This document shows, piece after piece, positions 1-8,058 of a stretch of DNA of 48,114 nt. The notes under the pieces are model-generated. The model had not been told where the DNA came from and searched no databases. It saw only the letters and a program-made list of their open reading frames with translations. Each line of letters starts with the position of its first letter. The first letter of the stretch is position 1. This DNA comes from Thermoprotei archaeon (GTDB taxonomy: Archaea > Thermoproteota > Thermoprotei > QMSL01 > B3-G16), in contig JAGGXX010000066.1 of NCBI GenBank assembly GCA_021162845.1, positions 1-48,114 on the forward strand. The letters are read 5' to 3'. Position numbers and translations under genes: made by a program.

Positions 1-578
1 TAACTGATTCATTGGTGGGTTTTCGGGGTTTGTTATGAAAGGGTGAGGTGGTGTTTTAGTATCCAGATTGTTTTGTGGTTTGGGTTTTCTTTGATTTTTC
101 ATTTTATGGGGTAAATTGTCCATTTTGGAACGTTTTGTTAAATTGTACTAAGATTTTTGTTTCTGTTCTTTAGTTGCTGGTGTCTGTGATATGCTTTGCT
201 GGTGTTCTCTACTGGGTTGGTGCTTAGACGTATGATGGGGAGGGGTCGCCGAATTCCTGTAGTGGGATGTACTTGTCCTTGCGGTTCTTGGTCTTCTTCA
301 TTATCTCTTGTTGAAGGTTAGAACGGCTTAATAAGCTTGGGAAGGCCACTTGGGTCGGAAGGATATACGCTTGATGGCGTTTTCCTGGGAGAGAGTCTGA
401 AGCATGGGATAGATGTCTTGAAGATGCTGTTGTTCAGCTGTGCGTGATAGTAGGATTGAGAAAAATTGTATTTGAAGAGTGGATCGATATGTGGAATTCA
501 TAAGCCGCGTAAATAGATTTTCTGATAATTTTGGTTTTTAGTTGATTATCATTCATTGGAGTATGAGGGTATTTTATG
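1..578. other. stretch without a recognisable gene
   Basis: No intact gene is seen. On the minus strand a frame is open from about 433 down to a stop at 224. It reads like coding sequence (basic, with a KKTKNRKDKY segment) but has no convincing start, so it may be the tail of a decayed gene. The right end of the stretch holds the repeat at 505-561. Confidence 0.4.
505..561. repeat. dispersed 57-bp repeat, copy A
   Basis: This segment matches 7958-8019 with a few substitutions and small indels. Both copies share CCGC(A/G)TAAATAG, then TGATAATTTTGG, then GTTGATTATCATTCAT. Each contains the inverted pair TGATAAT (523-529 here) and ATTATCA (545-551 here). Both copies sit just past the stop codon of a minus-strand vapC gene, so the element may be a shared 3' end or terminator, or a trace of module duplication. 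Confidence 0.7.
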
Positions 579-1067
579 CTATTTATAACATTGGAATTGT
601 TTTAAAATTTCTAGTGGTACTGGATTTTCGTATTTTAGTCCTGTTCTTTGGCAGAGCTTTTCGAAGTCTGTGTCTGTTGTTATGATTGTTGATGCTTTTT
701 CTTGTTTTGCTAATGCTAGGTAGATGCAGTCGTATACGTCATGTTTTAATTCTTTCGATAATTTGAATGCTTCTAATATCATTTCTTTTCTAATTGGAAC
801 GAATTGTGGTGTATCGTATTTCTTCAAGAAGTCTAATATCGCTAATGCAGCTTCTTTCTTGTTGATTCCCCATTTCTTTTCTAAAATCCAGTAAGCTCTG
901 ATTGGAAGGATATCCAGTAATATGGGAATGTATGCTCCTCTAAGTCCTTCCTCGACGGTAGGTGAAACGTATTTGTTTCCGGGATGATCTTCGACTAGGA
1001 ATATGGCAAGTACATTTACGTCCCAAATTTTCTTCTCAATATTCTCCAAAAGTTGCTTCTCCTGCAT
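579..1067 (-). CDS. vapC: VapC-type PIN-domain toxin
   Basis: PIN-domain endoribonuclease of a type II toxin-antitoxin pair; family members cleave tRNA or rRNA. The first metal-binding Asp is in the WDVN segment near residue 16. The later acidic residues are in HDVYDCIYLALA (around 115) and TTDTDFEKL (around 132). The length of 162 residues is normal for a PIN toxin. Its start lies 32 bp inside the upstream antitoxin gene, the usual translational coupling in vapBC operons. A copy of a dispersed 57-bp repeat lies just past its stop. The family call is firm; the RNA target is unknown. Confidence 0.85.
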   Translation of the reverse strand: MQEKQLLENIEKKIWDVNVLAIFLVEDHPGNKYVSPTVEEGLRGAYIPILLDILPIRAYWILEKKWGINKKEAALAILDFLKKYDTPQFVPIRKEMILEAFKLSKELKHDVYDCIYLALAKQEKASTIITTDTDFEKLCQRTGLKYENPVPLEILKQFQCYK

Positions 1068-1278
1068 CGAGGAAGGCCTCTTTTCCCCATCTTCTATTAG
1101 CTTTAACTTTAACTGATTCAGGAATTATGGGTTTTAGTATTATGTATCCTTTACTGGTTCTCATTTTTAGTTCTGATCCTTGTTTTAATCCTAGTTGTTT
1201 TCTAAATTTATAGGGGATTAGAACTCTGCCTTTACTATCAATTTTAACCATGACCTCCTCCATATAATCACCCACCAT
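1036..1278 (-). CDS. vapB: AbrB/SpoVT-type antitoxin (VapB)
   Basis: Swapped-hairpin DNA-binding antitoxin. The EVMVKIDSKGRVLIPYKFR segment is the classic AbrB fold, followed by GLKQGSELKM and a C-terminal tail (RRWGKEAF) that would bind the PIN toxin. The frame is open to an ATG at 1326, but a TATA box at about 1293-1303 lies inside that extension. The true start is therefore ATG 1278 or ATG 1263, giving an almost leaderless transcript. It is the first gene of the vapBC pair and probably represses its own promoter. Confidence 0.85.
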   Translation of the reverse strand: MVGDYMEEVMVKIDSKGRVLIPYKFRKQLGLKQGSELKMRTSKGYIILKPIIPESVKVKANRRWGKEAFLDAGEATFGEY

Positions 1279-1292
1279 TATTTTCCCACCAT

Positions 1293-1303
1293 AGTATATA
1301 AAA
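1293..1303 (-). promoter_or_regulatory. TATA box of vapBC
   Basis: On the minus strand the sequence reads TTTATATACT. With the usual archaeal spacing, transcription would begin near 1270-1275, between the two candidate ATG codons of the antitoxin gene. This rules out the longest start at 1326. Confidence 0.6.
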
Positions 1304-1495
1304 GTTTCCCGCTTTAAAAGTGGCACTATTGAATTAAGGCTAGTGGGAACTCTCTAGACATATGGCATAAGCGAACAGAACTTATGTAGAGAGGTTAGGC
1401 ATCATAAATTATTTTCAAGCGAGATCACTTTTAAACAAACATTATTCCTTTTTAACGGTAGAGAGGGTGAGACGGATAAAGAGATTCGATTAGTT

Positions 1496-2251
1496 GTGAG
1501 AACAATCATGAAGTTTTTATATGAGATGAATAACGATCAACGATTTATTGAGATGTGCAAAAAGATAAAAGTAAAAAGGAGGAAGAAAACTATACCACAG
1601 GTTTTATCAGAGGATCAGATACAAAGGTTAATTGATGCGTGTAGTAAGATTGATTTTGAACTTAAAGTACTTGTCGAGATAATTTACGAGACGGGTGCTA
1701 GAATAAGTGAAATCTTATCCCTAAAAAGGAAGGATATTGAGTTTGATGAACATGATGCTAAAATATACATACGTATTTCAAACTCAAGGAAGGATATTGA
1801 GATTGAGATTGTGTGACGGATTAGATCATGAAGATTATATTTTTAAACATGAGTATTGTAGTTATCTATCAAAATTATCAAAAGCATGGAAGTTAGCAGA
1901 TCTCCCACCTATTAAGAGAAAATTCCATGTTCTAAGACACAGCAGGGCCACCGAGATATTGAAGAAGTGTATTTTTTACTGAGAAAGAGATGATGATGTG
2001 GTTTGGCTGGAGAACTCGTGAGATGATTGATGTGTACAGTCATATCACGATGGAGGATATTGAAGAACGCTACATCTCTGCAATAATACCTAATATAAAT
2101 AATAATTAAGGAATTTGGTAGTAAGGTCTGTCCAAGGTGCGGGTTACCGTTAAACAGCCAATTCAATTATTGCCCCCGCTGTGGCCAGCCCTTAACCTTA
2201 GAGGCCTCTTATGAAAAGTTGAGAGAAGCGGAGAAGAGAGAGGGAGATTGA
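1496..2251 (+). pseudogene. broken archaeal tyrosine recombinase (integrase) with zinc ribbon
   Basis: Four pieces in successive frames make one integrase. Piece 1 (1496-1816) has the catalytic Arg motif ETGARISEIL. Piece 2 (to 1982) has HVLRHSRATEIL, the H-x-x-R box. Piece 3 (from 1981) has MIDVYSHITMEDIEERY with the catalytic Tyr. Piece 4 (about 2108-2251) is a C-terminal zinc ribbon with two CPRCG knuckles. Each step is one extra base; the second falls in a run of six T at 1972-1977. The frame of piece 1 is open upstream to 1358, so part of the N-terminal domain may remain. All catalytic residues are still readable, so decay is recent or some shifts are sequence errors. It marks past integration of a virus or plasmid. 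Confidence 0.85.
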
Positions 2252-2701
2252 AGAGGCGAAGAAGCTAATCGAGAAGCTTCTTGAACTCGCAACGAGATGA
2301 CCTGAACTAATAAAGCGCCTTCTCCAAGAAGGCTGATAACAAATAAAGTCTTACGCCTATATTCTTGATCAGCTAATAGCGCATCAAGCATGTAGTCTTT
2401 TGATAATAGCTCTTTTAATCTCCTTATCAAAATTTCTACCATCATTAAAAAGGAGAGGGAAAGATTTAAAAGTGGTACCAATCATGAGTTTGGGATTGGA
2501 TGGCCAATCTATAAGGATTTTTAATTTTGGGATTATATCATTAGTCATTCTGATGTTCATCATAGTGCAGTTATTGATTTGATTCAATCCCTAATCGTAA
2601 ACCCTTTATCGATTTTGGAATTGAACTATTAAAGCGATCAGCTTTCAAGATCGTTGAGCTATTGGTTCGATTAGACGCTCATCGAAAATTTGGGGAATGA
2701 A

Positions 2702-2824
2702 CTATGATATCTTCTCAAGCTTCTCTATCAGACGCTCAACCAGTTTTATCAACTTATACTGCGACTTTCTAATCCTAGATCCCAGACTCCAAATATAATC
2801 AACCGCGTCTCCGTGAAAGTACAT
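2702..2824 (-). CDS. short open frame, probably a gene fragment
   Basis: A 40-residue frame (MYFHGDAVDYIWSLG followed by RIRKSQYKLIKLVERLIEKLEKIS) has archaeal-looking codon use and an amphipathic, helix-rich end. A stop codon lies just upstream of the start, so this is either a very small protein or the C-terminal scrap of a lost gene. No family was recognised. The rest of 2252-2974 shows no gene, only a shared 19-bp motif at 2891 and the promoter of the mannosidase. Confidence 0.25.
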   Translation of the reverse strand: MYFHGDAVDYIWSLGSRIRKSQYKLIKLVERLIEKLEKIS

Positions 2825-2890
2825 CCATGCGAGGCGTTATCTGCAATGAGGCAACTGTCCAGTTATTTGTAAGGTAGTAGTTAAGAACAC

Positions 2891-2909
2891 ATACTATTGT
2901 AACACATGT
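2891..2909. repeat. 19-bp motif shared with the vapBC promoter at 6396
   Basis: ATACTATTGTAACAcATGT here matches 18 of 19 positions at 6396-6414, where it lies between the TATA box and the start of an RHH-type vapB. Here it lies about 80 bp upstream of the alpha-mannosidase gene. It may be a left-over vapB promoter or a second binding site for that antitoxin. Confidence 0.55.
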
Positions 2910-2928
2910 AGAGTGGAATGTATAGAAA

Positions 2929-2938
2929 TTTATAAATT
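2929..2938 (+). promoter_or_regulatory. TATA box of the alpha-mannosidase gene
   Basis: TTTATAAATT lies 42 bp upstream of the ATG at 2975, predicting a start of transcription near 2960. The short leader carries a GGTG Shine-Dalgarno-like element at about 2963, eight bases before the ATG. Confidence 0.5.
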
Positions 2939-2974
2939 ATCTCCAACATTACAACCCTATAATGGTGCATTAAT

Positions 2975-5698
2975 ATGAGACAGAGACCGAAAGTTCTTTT
3001 AATTGCACATACTCACTGGGATCGAGAATGGTACTTAACATTTGAGAGATTTAGATACCGCTTAGTTCAGTGTATTGACAGAGCTCTCGGAATCTTCGAT
3101 AAAGATCCTCGTTATCACTCCTTTATGTTAGATGGGCAGACTATAGTCTTAGAGGACTACTTGGAAGTTAAGCCATATATGAAAGAGGTTTTAGAGAAAA
3201 GAGTTCGTGAGGGGAAGCTGATAGTAGGTCCGCTATATGTACAGCCAGATGAGTGGTTAGTATCCGGAGAAGGACTCATAAGGAACTTACTACTCGGTAT
3301 CAGAATAGCGAAGTCCTTTGGTCGTGTAATGAAAGTAGGCTATCTCCCAGATACCTTCGGCCACACTATACAGTTGCCTCAAATATTAAGAGGCTTTGAT
3401 ATAGATACCTTTGTCTTCTCAAGAGGTATGGGGAGTGAACTTAAATCTCTGGGAACACCTTTTATATGGCGAGCTCCTGATGGTTCAGAAGTCCTAGCTC
3501 TCTTCCTACTTGATGGTTACTGTAATTGTGAACGTCTACCTAAAGATCCTGAGAGGGCTATTGAGTACCTCAGTAAATTCTTCAAGAGATGGAGACCTAT
3601 ATGTAAAGTTCCTTTATTGCCAGGTATGGTCGGCTGTGATCACCAGTTCCCTAAGGAGTGGATACCTGACGTAGTGAAAGAGGCTAAGGGTAGGCAGGAT
3701 CTACCATTTGAAGTCATACAGGGTAACCTGGAGGAACTTTTAAATGAGGCTAAGAAGTACGCTAATAAGCTCGGCGTTTATTCTGGCGAAATGCTTAGTA
3801 GCTATTATAGACGTACACTATATGGTTGCTGGTCATCAAGGGTATACCTTAAGCAACTTAACTTTGAGAACGAAGTGTTGCTCGTTAATTATGTAGAACC
3901 ATTATGGACTATTGCATGGCTATTGGGTAATGAATATCCTAAAGAATTTATATGGCAGGCGTGGCGTTATGTCCTACAATGTCACGCACATGACTCGATA
4001 TGTGGGTGTAGTATTGATGAGGTTCATAAGGAGTGTGAGGTTCGTCAACTTAAAGCGCGTAACCTAGCATGGGGATTATTAGCACCTGCAGCACCAATAA
4101 TAGAAATCCCCTTAGCGTTCCTCTGGCATGAATGTGATAGGGCTAAATTTGCGATGCCCTTCCTTACTTCAAAGCTTAATCTAAACTTTAGTAAAAATGC
4201 TCTACTATACTTAGTTGCCTTTAATACTCTTGCTTGGAATCAAAAGGCTCCTATAAAGTTAAGGTTAAGATTTGATTATCCAGTAAGAATCGATGTAAGG
4301 AGCCTTCAATTACTTAAGTCCGTACTTCCAAGTGCGTACTATGAACACCTTAAAAGGATAGTAGAAAGAACCGGAGTCTTCGATCTTAGTAAGATTAAGA
4401 TTAAAGTTCGTGACGCAGATGGACGTGTCATTCCTCATCAAGTTACTAGGACGCTTGATGGAGCCTTTATGCTTGAACTTGTAGACTCACTTCCAGCTAT
4501 GGGCTATAAGGCTTATGCTATTGAGATAGGGGAGAGTGAAGATACTCCAGAATTCGTTAAGGTAGAACGTAATAGCATGGAAAATGAATTCTTGAAAGTA
4601 ACCTTCTATCCTGAGAAAGGTGGAGCGTTCAAGATACTTGATAAAAGGAGCAGCTCTGAGTACCCCCTAATGAACTTCTTCGAGGATGATGGCGATGCTG
4701 GCGATGAGTACGACTACTCACCACCTAAGGAAAACCTAGTCTTAAGCAGTAAAGACGTGGAGGCAAGGTTAGAGTTTACAAAGCGAGGCCCCATAGTAGC
4801 TGAGGCTAAAGTAAGGTTAACTATGCGAGTGCCTAAATCGTTGAAATCTGATAGGAGTGGAAGAAGCAATGAGCTAGTAAAACTACCTATAGTTATGTTC
4901 GTGACTTTATACGCTGGAATACCACGTGTGGATGTCAGAGTCCTTATAGAGAACAGGGCTGAAGATCATAGGCTGAGAGTAGTATTTCCAACAGGCATGC
5001 ATACTGCGAAACATCATGCTGAAACTCATTTCTATGTAATAGAGAGAGATAATATGCCCAAGGAGCAATACGTTCCCACTTACCCTATGAGGACATGGGT
5101 CGATGTGAACGATGGTGAAAAGGGGTTATGTATCGCAACTAAAGGTCTTCACGAGTACGAGATACGTAGAGGCGAGAATGGGAGTGAGATTATAGTAACC
5201 CTTATGAGATGTGTTGGTTGGCTTTCAAGGCCAGCCTTTTTGACAAGGCCCGATAGTACTGATCCTCCAATGCCAACGCCTGAGGCCCAGTGCAAGAGGC
5301 TAATGGAATTTGAGTATTCCATAATGCCCCATAGAGGCGAATGGTTGGAAGCACGTGTATATAAGACTGCTAGGGAGTTTATAGCTAAGCCTTTGGTTCA
5401 GGAGGATCTTCCTCATGAAGGCGATCTTCCAAACGAATTCAGCTTCCTTAAGGTTAACCCTGAGGAGGTAGTATTAACGTGCATGAAGAAAGCTGAGGAC
5501 GACGACTACGCTGTGATAAGGCTATTGAACGTCTCCAATAAGAGGGTTGTAGCGTCCTTAGAATTCTTCAGATCTCTTAAAGAAGCATGGAGAGCTAATT
5601 TAAATGAAGAGCCTCTAGAGCGATTGAATATAACCGGTAGAACTGTCCAAATAGACATAGAACCCTATAGGCTTGAGACGTTAAAGGTTCGCCTTTGA
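2975..5698 (+). CDS. alpha-mannosidase, glycoside hydrolase family 38
   Basis: Retaining exo-alpha-mannosidase of 907 residues, full length for GH38. Visible motifs in order are: HTHWDREW (residues 12-19, Zn-binding His and Asp); LDGQTIVLEDYLEV (about 52-65); GYLPDTFGH with the nucleophile Asp126; HAHDSICGCSIDEVH (about 340, further Zn/substrate residues). Beta-sandwich domains of the family fill the second half. No signal peptide is present, so it probably acts in the cytoplasm on imported mannosides or on N-glycan-type oligosaccharides. It stands alone with its own promoter between decayed toxin-antitoxin genes, which suggests arrival with the island. Family is certain; linkage preference cannot be read. 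Confidence 0.95.
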   Translation: MRQRPKVLLIAHTHWDREWYLTFERFRYRLVQCIDRALGIFDKDPRYHSFMLDGQTIVLEDYLEVKPYMKEVLEKRVREGKLIVGPLYVQPDEWLVSGEGLIRNLLLGIRIAKSFGRVMKVGYLPDTFGHTIQLPQILRGFDIDTFVFSRGMGSELKSLGTPFIWRAPDGSEVLALFLLDGYCNCERLPKDPERAIEYLSKFFKRWRPICKVPLLPGMVGCDHQFPKEWIPDVVKEAKGRQDLPFEVIQGNLEELLNEAKKYANKLGVYSGEMLSSYYRRTLYGCWSSRVYLKQLNFENEVLLVNYVEPLWTIAWLLGNEYPKEFIWQAWRYVLQCHAHDSICGCSIDEVHKECEVRQLKARNLAWGLLAPAAPIIEIPLAFLWHECDRAKFAMPFLTSKLNLNFSKNALLYLVAFNTLAWNQKAPIKLRLRFDYPVRIDVRSLQLLKSVLPSAYYEHLKRIVERTGVFDLSKIKIKVRDADGRVIPHQVTRTLDGAFMLELVDSLPAMGYKAYAIEIGESEDTPEFVKVERNSMENEFLKVTFYPEKGGAFKILDKRSSSEYPLMNFFEDDGDAGDEYDYSPPKENLVLSSKDVEARLEFTKRGPIVAEAKVRLTMRVPKSLKSDRSGRSNELVKLPIVMFVTLYAGIPRVDVRVLIENRAEDHRLRVVFPTGMHTAKHHAETHFYVIERDNMPKEQYVPTYPMRTWVDVNDGEKGLCIATKGLHEYEIRRGENGSEIIVTLMRCVGWLSRPAFLTRPDSTDPPMPTPEAQCKRLMEFEYSIMPHRGEWLEARVYKTAREFIAKPLVQEDLPHEGDLPNEFSFLKVNPEEVVLTCMKKAEDDDYAVIRLLNVSNKRVVASLEFFRSLKEAWRANLNEEPLERLNITGRTVQIDIEPYRLETLKVRL

Positions 5699-5739
5699 TA
5701 TATTTCTAAACCTTTAACACGATATTCTACCTACTAGCT

Positions 5740-5820
5740 AGCACTATTTTATCTTACATTTGTAAAATTATACTCGCTTGATTCTTCACAGCGAGTTCCG
5801 GCTTCGCTTGAAATAGTGCT
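5740..5820. repeat. cruciform-like inverted repeat downstream of the mannosidase
   Basis: AGCACTATTT (5740-5749) pairs perfectly with AAATAGTGCT (5811-5820). Inside the 61-nt loop, CTCGCT (5773-5778) pairs with AGCGAG (5790-5795), giving a two-level stem. It starts about 40 bp after the GH38 stop and could be a transcript end or a structured RNA. No known RNA family was recognised. The stretch 5821-6040 holds no intact gene. Confidence 0.5.
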
Positions 5821-6047
5821 CTACGCGATATATCCACCTCTTAGTCCTTAGTCCGAAGTACCGGATCAAAGGGTGGGTCTATTGTTAGGGGTACTTGAAT
5901 GTTGGTGAATGGTATCTTAGAGGCGCTATCTGTTGGTTAGAGTGTCGATGGGATCATGGGGGTTTCGAGATACCTAAGGAATCCTGGTTGCGAGTTAGGG
6001 GTCTTAGGAGTTCTACAGGACACTTTAGAAGGCCCTAGGTGTTTAAG

Positions 6048-6221
6048 GTGGTTGAGATTGTGTATGGGGATGGTGTGCTTAAGCCTTTAGGGAGGGCGGG
6101 AGAGTTAAGGTCATTATTATAAAGCCTTCCTGTGGCCTTTATGGGCTGTGAGCGGATTTCTGTGGAGTATCGTGATGTCAAGGAAGATCCTCTTAAAGTT
6201 CTGTTAGAGGGACGTAGATGA
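6048..6221 (+). pseudogene. decayed DUF104-type (AF2212-like) antitoxin
   Basis: The opening VVEIVYGDGVLKPLG is the hallmark of DUF104 antitoxins. The following RVKVIIIKP lies in another frame, and the closing EDPLKVLLEGRR returns to the first frame and ends in a TGA that overlaps the next ATG (ATGA, 6218-6221). At least two frame changes and an early stop at 6120 break it. The junction with a PIN-domain start shows it was once the first gene of a toxin-antitoxin pair. Confidence 0.6.
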
Positions 6222-6367
6222 TAATCCTGGATACCTCCGTATTTATCGACTCCTTAATTCCTCTTGATAAGCTATATCGCTGGTTGAACCTCGTAAAGTG
6301 GATGGGGGACGTTTGGTTCGTGACATGGGCGAAGGCACAGCATAATTCTTATTCCTCTCTCTACTGA
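6218..6367 (+). pseudogene. truncated PIN-domain toxin (VapC N-terminus)
   Basis: The frame begins MIILDTSVFIDSL, the standard first strand of a PIN domain with its metal-binding Asp. It runs for only 49 codons, versus about 130-150 in intact toxins, and lacks the later acidic residues. It overlaps the preceding antitoxin remnant by ATGA, the normal layout of such pairs. The C-terminal two thirds appears replaced by the next vapBC module. Confidence 0.65.
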
Positions 6368-6419
6368 CGTGTCAGTAACTTAATGTAAACTTTATATACT
6401 ATTGTAACAAATGTTTACA
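6363..6419 (+). promoter_or_regulatory. promoter and likely operator of the RHH vapBC pair
   Basis: TATA box TTTATATA (6391-6398) lies about 27 bp before the ATG at 6421, so the transcript is essentially leaderless. It is framed by TGTAAAC (6384-6390) and GTTTACA (6413-6419), a perfect inverted repeat with 22 bp between arms. A second dyad, ACTGAC (6363-6368) with GTCAGT (6371-6376), lies just upstream. Ribbon-helix-helix antitoxins usually repress by binding such dyads over the TATA box. Site function is inferred. Confidence 0.6.
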
Positions 6420-6420
6420 C

Positions 6421-6690
6421 ATGAGCGGTAGGACTGTAGTGCTTCCGGCGGTAAGAATTCCAAGAAAACTATGGTTATATCTAGAGGAAATAATGAAGAG
6501 GAAGATGTTTAGCAGTAAGGCAGAGTTAATTAAAGATGCTTTGAGGGAATACGTACTTCGTCATAAAGAGTTACTTAAGGATTTTGATATAATTTCAACA
6601 TCCATAGAGCTTAGAGAGGGTAGGCTCGAAGATGAAGAGCGAGAGAGGGAGCTCCTTGAATGGATCGAAGAAATTCGCTCTAGACACTAG
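6421..6690 (+). CDS. vapB: ribbon-helix-helix antitoxin (VapB)
   Basis: An 89-residue protein. The N-terminal half (TVVLPAVRIPRKLWLYLEEI, then KRKMFSSKAELIKDALREYV) is a ribbon-helix-helix DNA-binding fold. The acidic, helical C-terminus (EDEERERELLEWIEEIRSR) would wrap the toxin. It is the first gene of a two-gene operon with a PIN toxin whose frame overlaps it by up to 59 bp. The promoter carries an inverted repeat around the TATA box, consistent with self-repression. Confidence 0.85.
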   Translation: MSGRTVVLPAVRIPRKLWLYLEEIMKRKMFSSKAELIKDALREYVLRHKELLKDFDIISTSIELREGRLEDEERERELLEWIEEIRSRH

Positions 6691-7060
6691 CTTCTTAATA
6701 TACCACTATTATAAAGGGAATAAGAAGACATCAGAACTACTTCGTAATGGAGTAATAAACTACGTTACATTATCTGAAGTATTGTATGTCCTGTGCAGAT
6801 ATGAAAATCCAAAGGAAGCTCTCTCCTATATAGAAGAAATCGTTAAATTGGCCTCAATTGCGCCATCAAGTAAAGTATCATTAATAGCAGGACAATTCAA
6901 GTGTAAGTATCCGATAGCGCTAGCTGATTGTTGGGTGCTTGCCACTGCTAAGGTCTATAGAATACCAAGTCTATTCGCATTTAAAGAGAAAGAAATCATA
7001 AAACATCTTGACTTAATTAAAAAAGAAGTAGGAGTAGTCTTTCTTGACGAGATAGTTTGA
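6632..7060 (+). CDS. vapC: VapC-type PIN-domain toxin
   Basis: PIN endoribonuclease with FALDTSFLIYHYYKG (first Asp), VTLSEVLYVL (conserved Glu) and IALADCWVLATA (third acidic residue); the last acidic position is less clear. It overlaps the antitoxin gene. The ATG at 6632 gives 142 residues; a TTG at 6656 inside the overlap would give a more typical N-terminus just before the first strand. Paired with the RHH antitoxin upstream, it should be a translation-blocking RNase held inactive by its partner. Confidence 0.85.
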   Translation: MKSERGSSLNGSKKFALDTSFLIYHYYKGNKKTSELLRNGVINYVTLSEVLYVLCRYENPKEALSYIEEIVKLASIAPSSKVSLIAGQFKCKYPIALADCWVLATAKVYRIPSLFAFKEKEIIKHLDLIKKEVGVVFLDEIV

Positions 7061-7251
7061 TGTAGATATTATTTAGTTTCCTTAACCTTACTTGGAGGAT
7101 AGCTGTAGTTATAGGTCGGGAAGTACTGCTATGGGGGATGGATTATTGAGGCATTCCCGGCTTCTCCCCCACTTAGAAGTACCTTCATAACAGTCCCGTA
7201 TGTATAGGTAATATACTCTTGTATCGATTGTATCTAGAATTAATTACTGTT

Positions 7252-7404
7252 CTATCTTCTAGTCGCTATGCTCGCTAGTTCTGCTAGCATGAGTTCTGAA
7301 ATTACCTCCTCGTCCTCTTCCTTAAGGATACTTCTAGCTCGCTTCTGTCTAAGGCCTAGAGGATCTAGGGTTGCAACAATAATGCTTGTATCTATGTAGC
7401 TCAA
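7252..7404 (-). pseudogene. truncated PIN-domain toxin following an RHH antitoxin
   Basis: Starting at a TTG four bases after the antitoxin stop and in the same frame, the sequence reads LSYIDTSIIVATLDPLG and then SELMLAELASI, the first two conserved blocks of a PIN domain. It stops after 50 codons, so the last two acidic blocks are missing. Nothing resembling the lost part is seen in 7061-7251. The toxin should be inactive, leaving its antitoxin as an orphan. Confidence 0.65.
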
Positions 7405-7407
7405 GGC

Positions 7408-7668
7408 TTAGACCCGCCCTCTCTCCTCTAATAATTGCTTTAATCCGCCTTCAAGCCTTATCGGAATATCCTTCTCCTTCTCTTCAATCTTAAAGAGCTC
7501 TTCAACGGCTTTAGCAATCCTAGATACGCCCTCATAGCTCTTAATACCCGCCTTGATGAGCTCTCTTAAAGCCTCGCTTTTGGAGCTGAAGACTCCAAGT
7601 CTTACTAGCATGCTAATGAGTTCTAGGGTTTTAGCATCAAGACGTAAAGGCACAACCCGTGAACCCAT
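7408..7668 (-). CDS. vapB: ribbon-helix-helix antitoxin, toxin partner truncated
   Basis: An 86-residue protein with the RHH pattern SRVVPLRLDAKTLELISML, then GVFSSKSEALRELIKAGI, and a charged C-terminus (FKIEEKEKDIPIRLEGG). A TATA-like TTTTATAC at about 7692-7699 puts the transcript start close to the ATG. The partner vapC downstream is cut to 50 codons. The orphan could still act as a regulator, or cross-neutralise the related toxin encoded at 6632-7060. Confidence 0.75.
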   Translation of the reverse strand: MGSRVVPLRLDAKTLELISMLVRLGVFSSKSEALRELIKAGIKSYEGVSRIAKAVEELFKIEEKEKDIPIRLEGGLKQLLEERGRV

Positions 7669-7691
7669 AGGCTTGCACCAAGATATACGTA

Positions 7692-7699
7692 TAAAAGAC
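7692..7699 (-). promoter_or_regulatory. TATA box of the orphan RHH antitoxin gene
   Basis: On the minus strand TTTTATAC lies about 27 bp upstream of the ATG at 7668, the spacing of a leaderless archaeal promoter. It overlaps the 3' end of the small zinc-binding pseudogene upstream. Confidence 0.5.
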
Positions 7700-7922
7700 T
7701 ATCTATATCCGTGTGAAGCAAATAGAGTGTTACATACGGTGTGTATTTTGCCGTCTCCGGCCTTGAATATGTCTCCTAGGTTCATCATATCTATTTTCTT
7801 ACCGCAGATGAAGCATTTGTGTTCGCCTTTGACTATCCCTCCTAAAGCCCAAGCCTTATTAGCACCTTCTTGAGGTCAGCGTCATGAACTGCCGTTAGCA
7901 TGACTTTATTCGTAATTGTCAT
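7699..7922 (-). pseudogene. small zinc-finger protein with one frameshift
   Basis: The first part, MTITNKVMLTAVHDADLKKV followed by LIRLGL, stops early. Adding one T to a TTT run continues it as GGIVKGEHKCFICGKKIDMM, then NLGDIFKAGDGKIHTVCNTL, and a stop at 7699. The C-x2-C and H-x2-C pairs would hold one zinc ion. It resembles small archaeal proteins with a helical start and a CxxCGKPI-type ribbon, whose role is unknown to me. It is either a one-base pseudogene or a homopolymer sequence error. Confidence 0.55.
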
Positions 7923-7957
7923 CCTCGTACCACCTTTTTCCAAGAGGAGTCTGTCCT

Positions 7958-8019
7958 CCGCATAAATAGGTTTCCCCTGATAATTTTGGGTTTTAGTAGT
8001 TGATTATCATTCATGGGAG
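7958..8019. repeat. dispersed 57-bp repeat, copy B
   Basis: Second copy of the element at 505-561, with inverted arms TGATAAT (7978-7984) and ATTATCA (8003-8009). It lies about 40 bp past the stop of the decayed minus-strand vapC at 8059, the same relative place as copy A behind the intact vapC. Confidence 0.7.
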
Positions 8020-8058
8020 AGCTTGGGTGGCTAGCGAATTTGAAAGACGGTCTATGTA

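Noticed and set aside
2384-2587. Overlapping open frames on both strands near 2.4-2.6 kb
   Set aside because: Neither resembles a protein family, and the region follows a decayed integrase; low-complexity hydrophobic content is expected by chance.
5790-5806. GCGAGTTCCGGCTTCGC looked like a tRNA T-arm
   Set aside because: No T-loop consensus, no acceptor or anticodon arms around it.
7100-7200. GGGGGA...TCCCCC pairing around a gene-free segment, possible insertion-sequence end
   Set aside because: Only six paired bases with a long loop and no partner end or transposase nearby.
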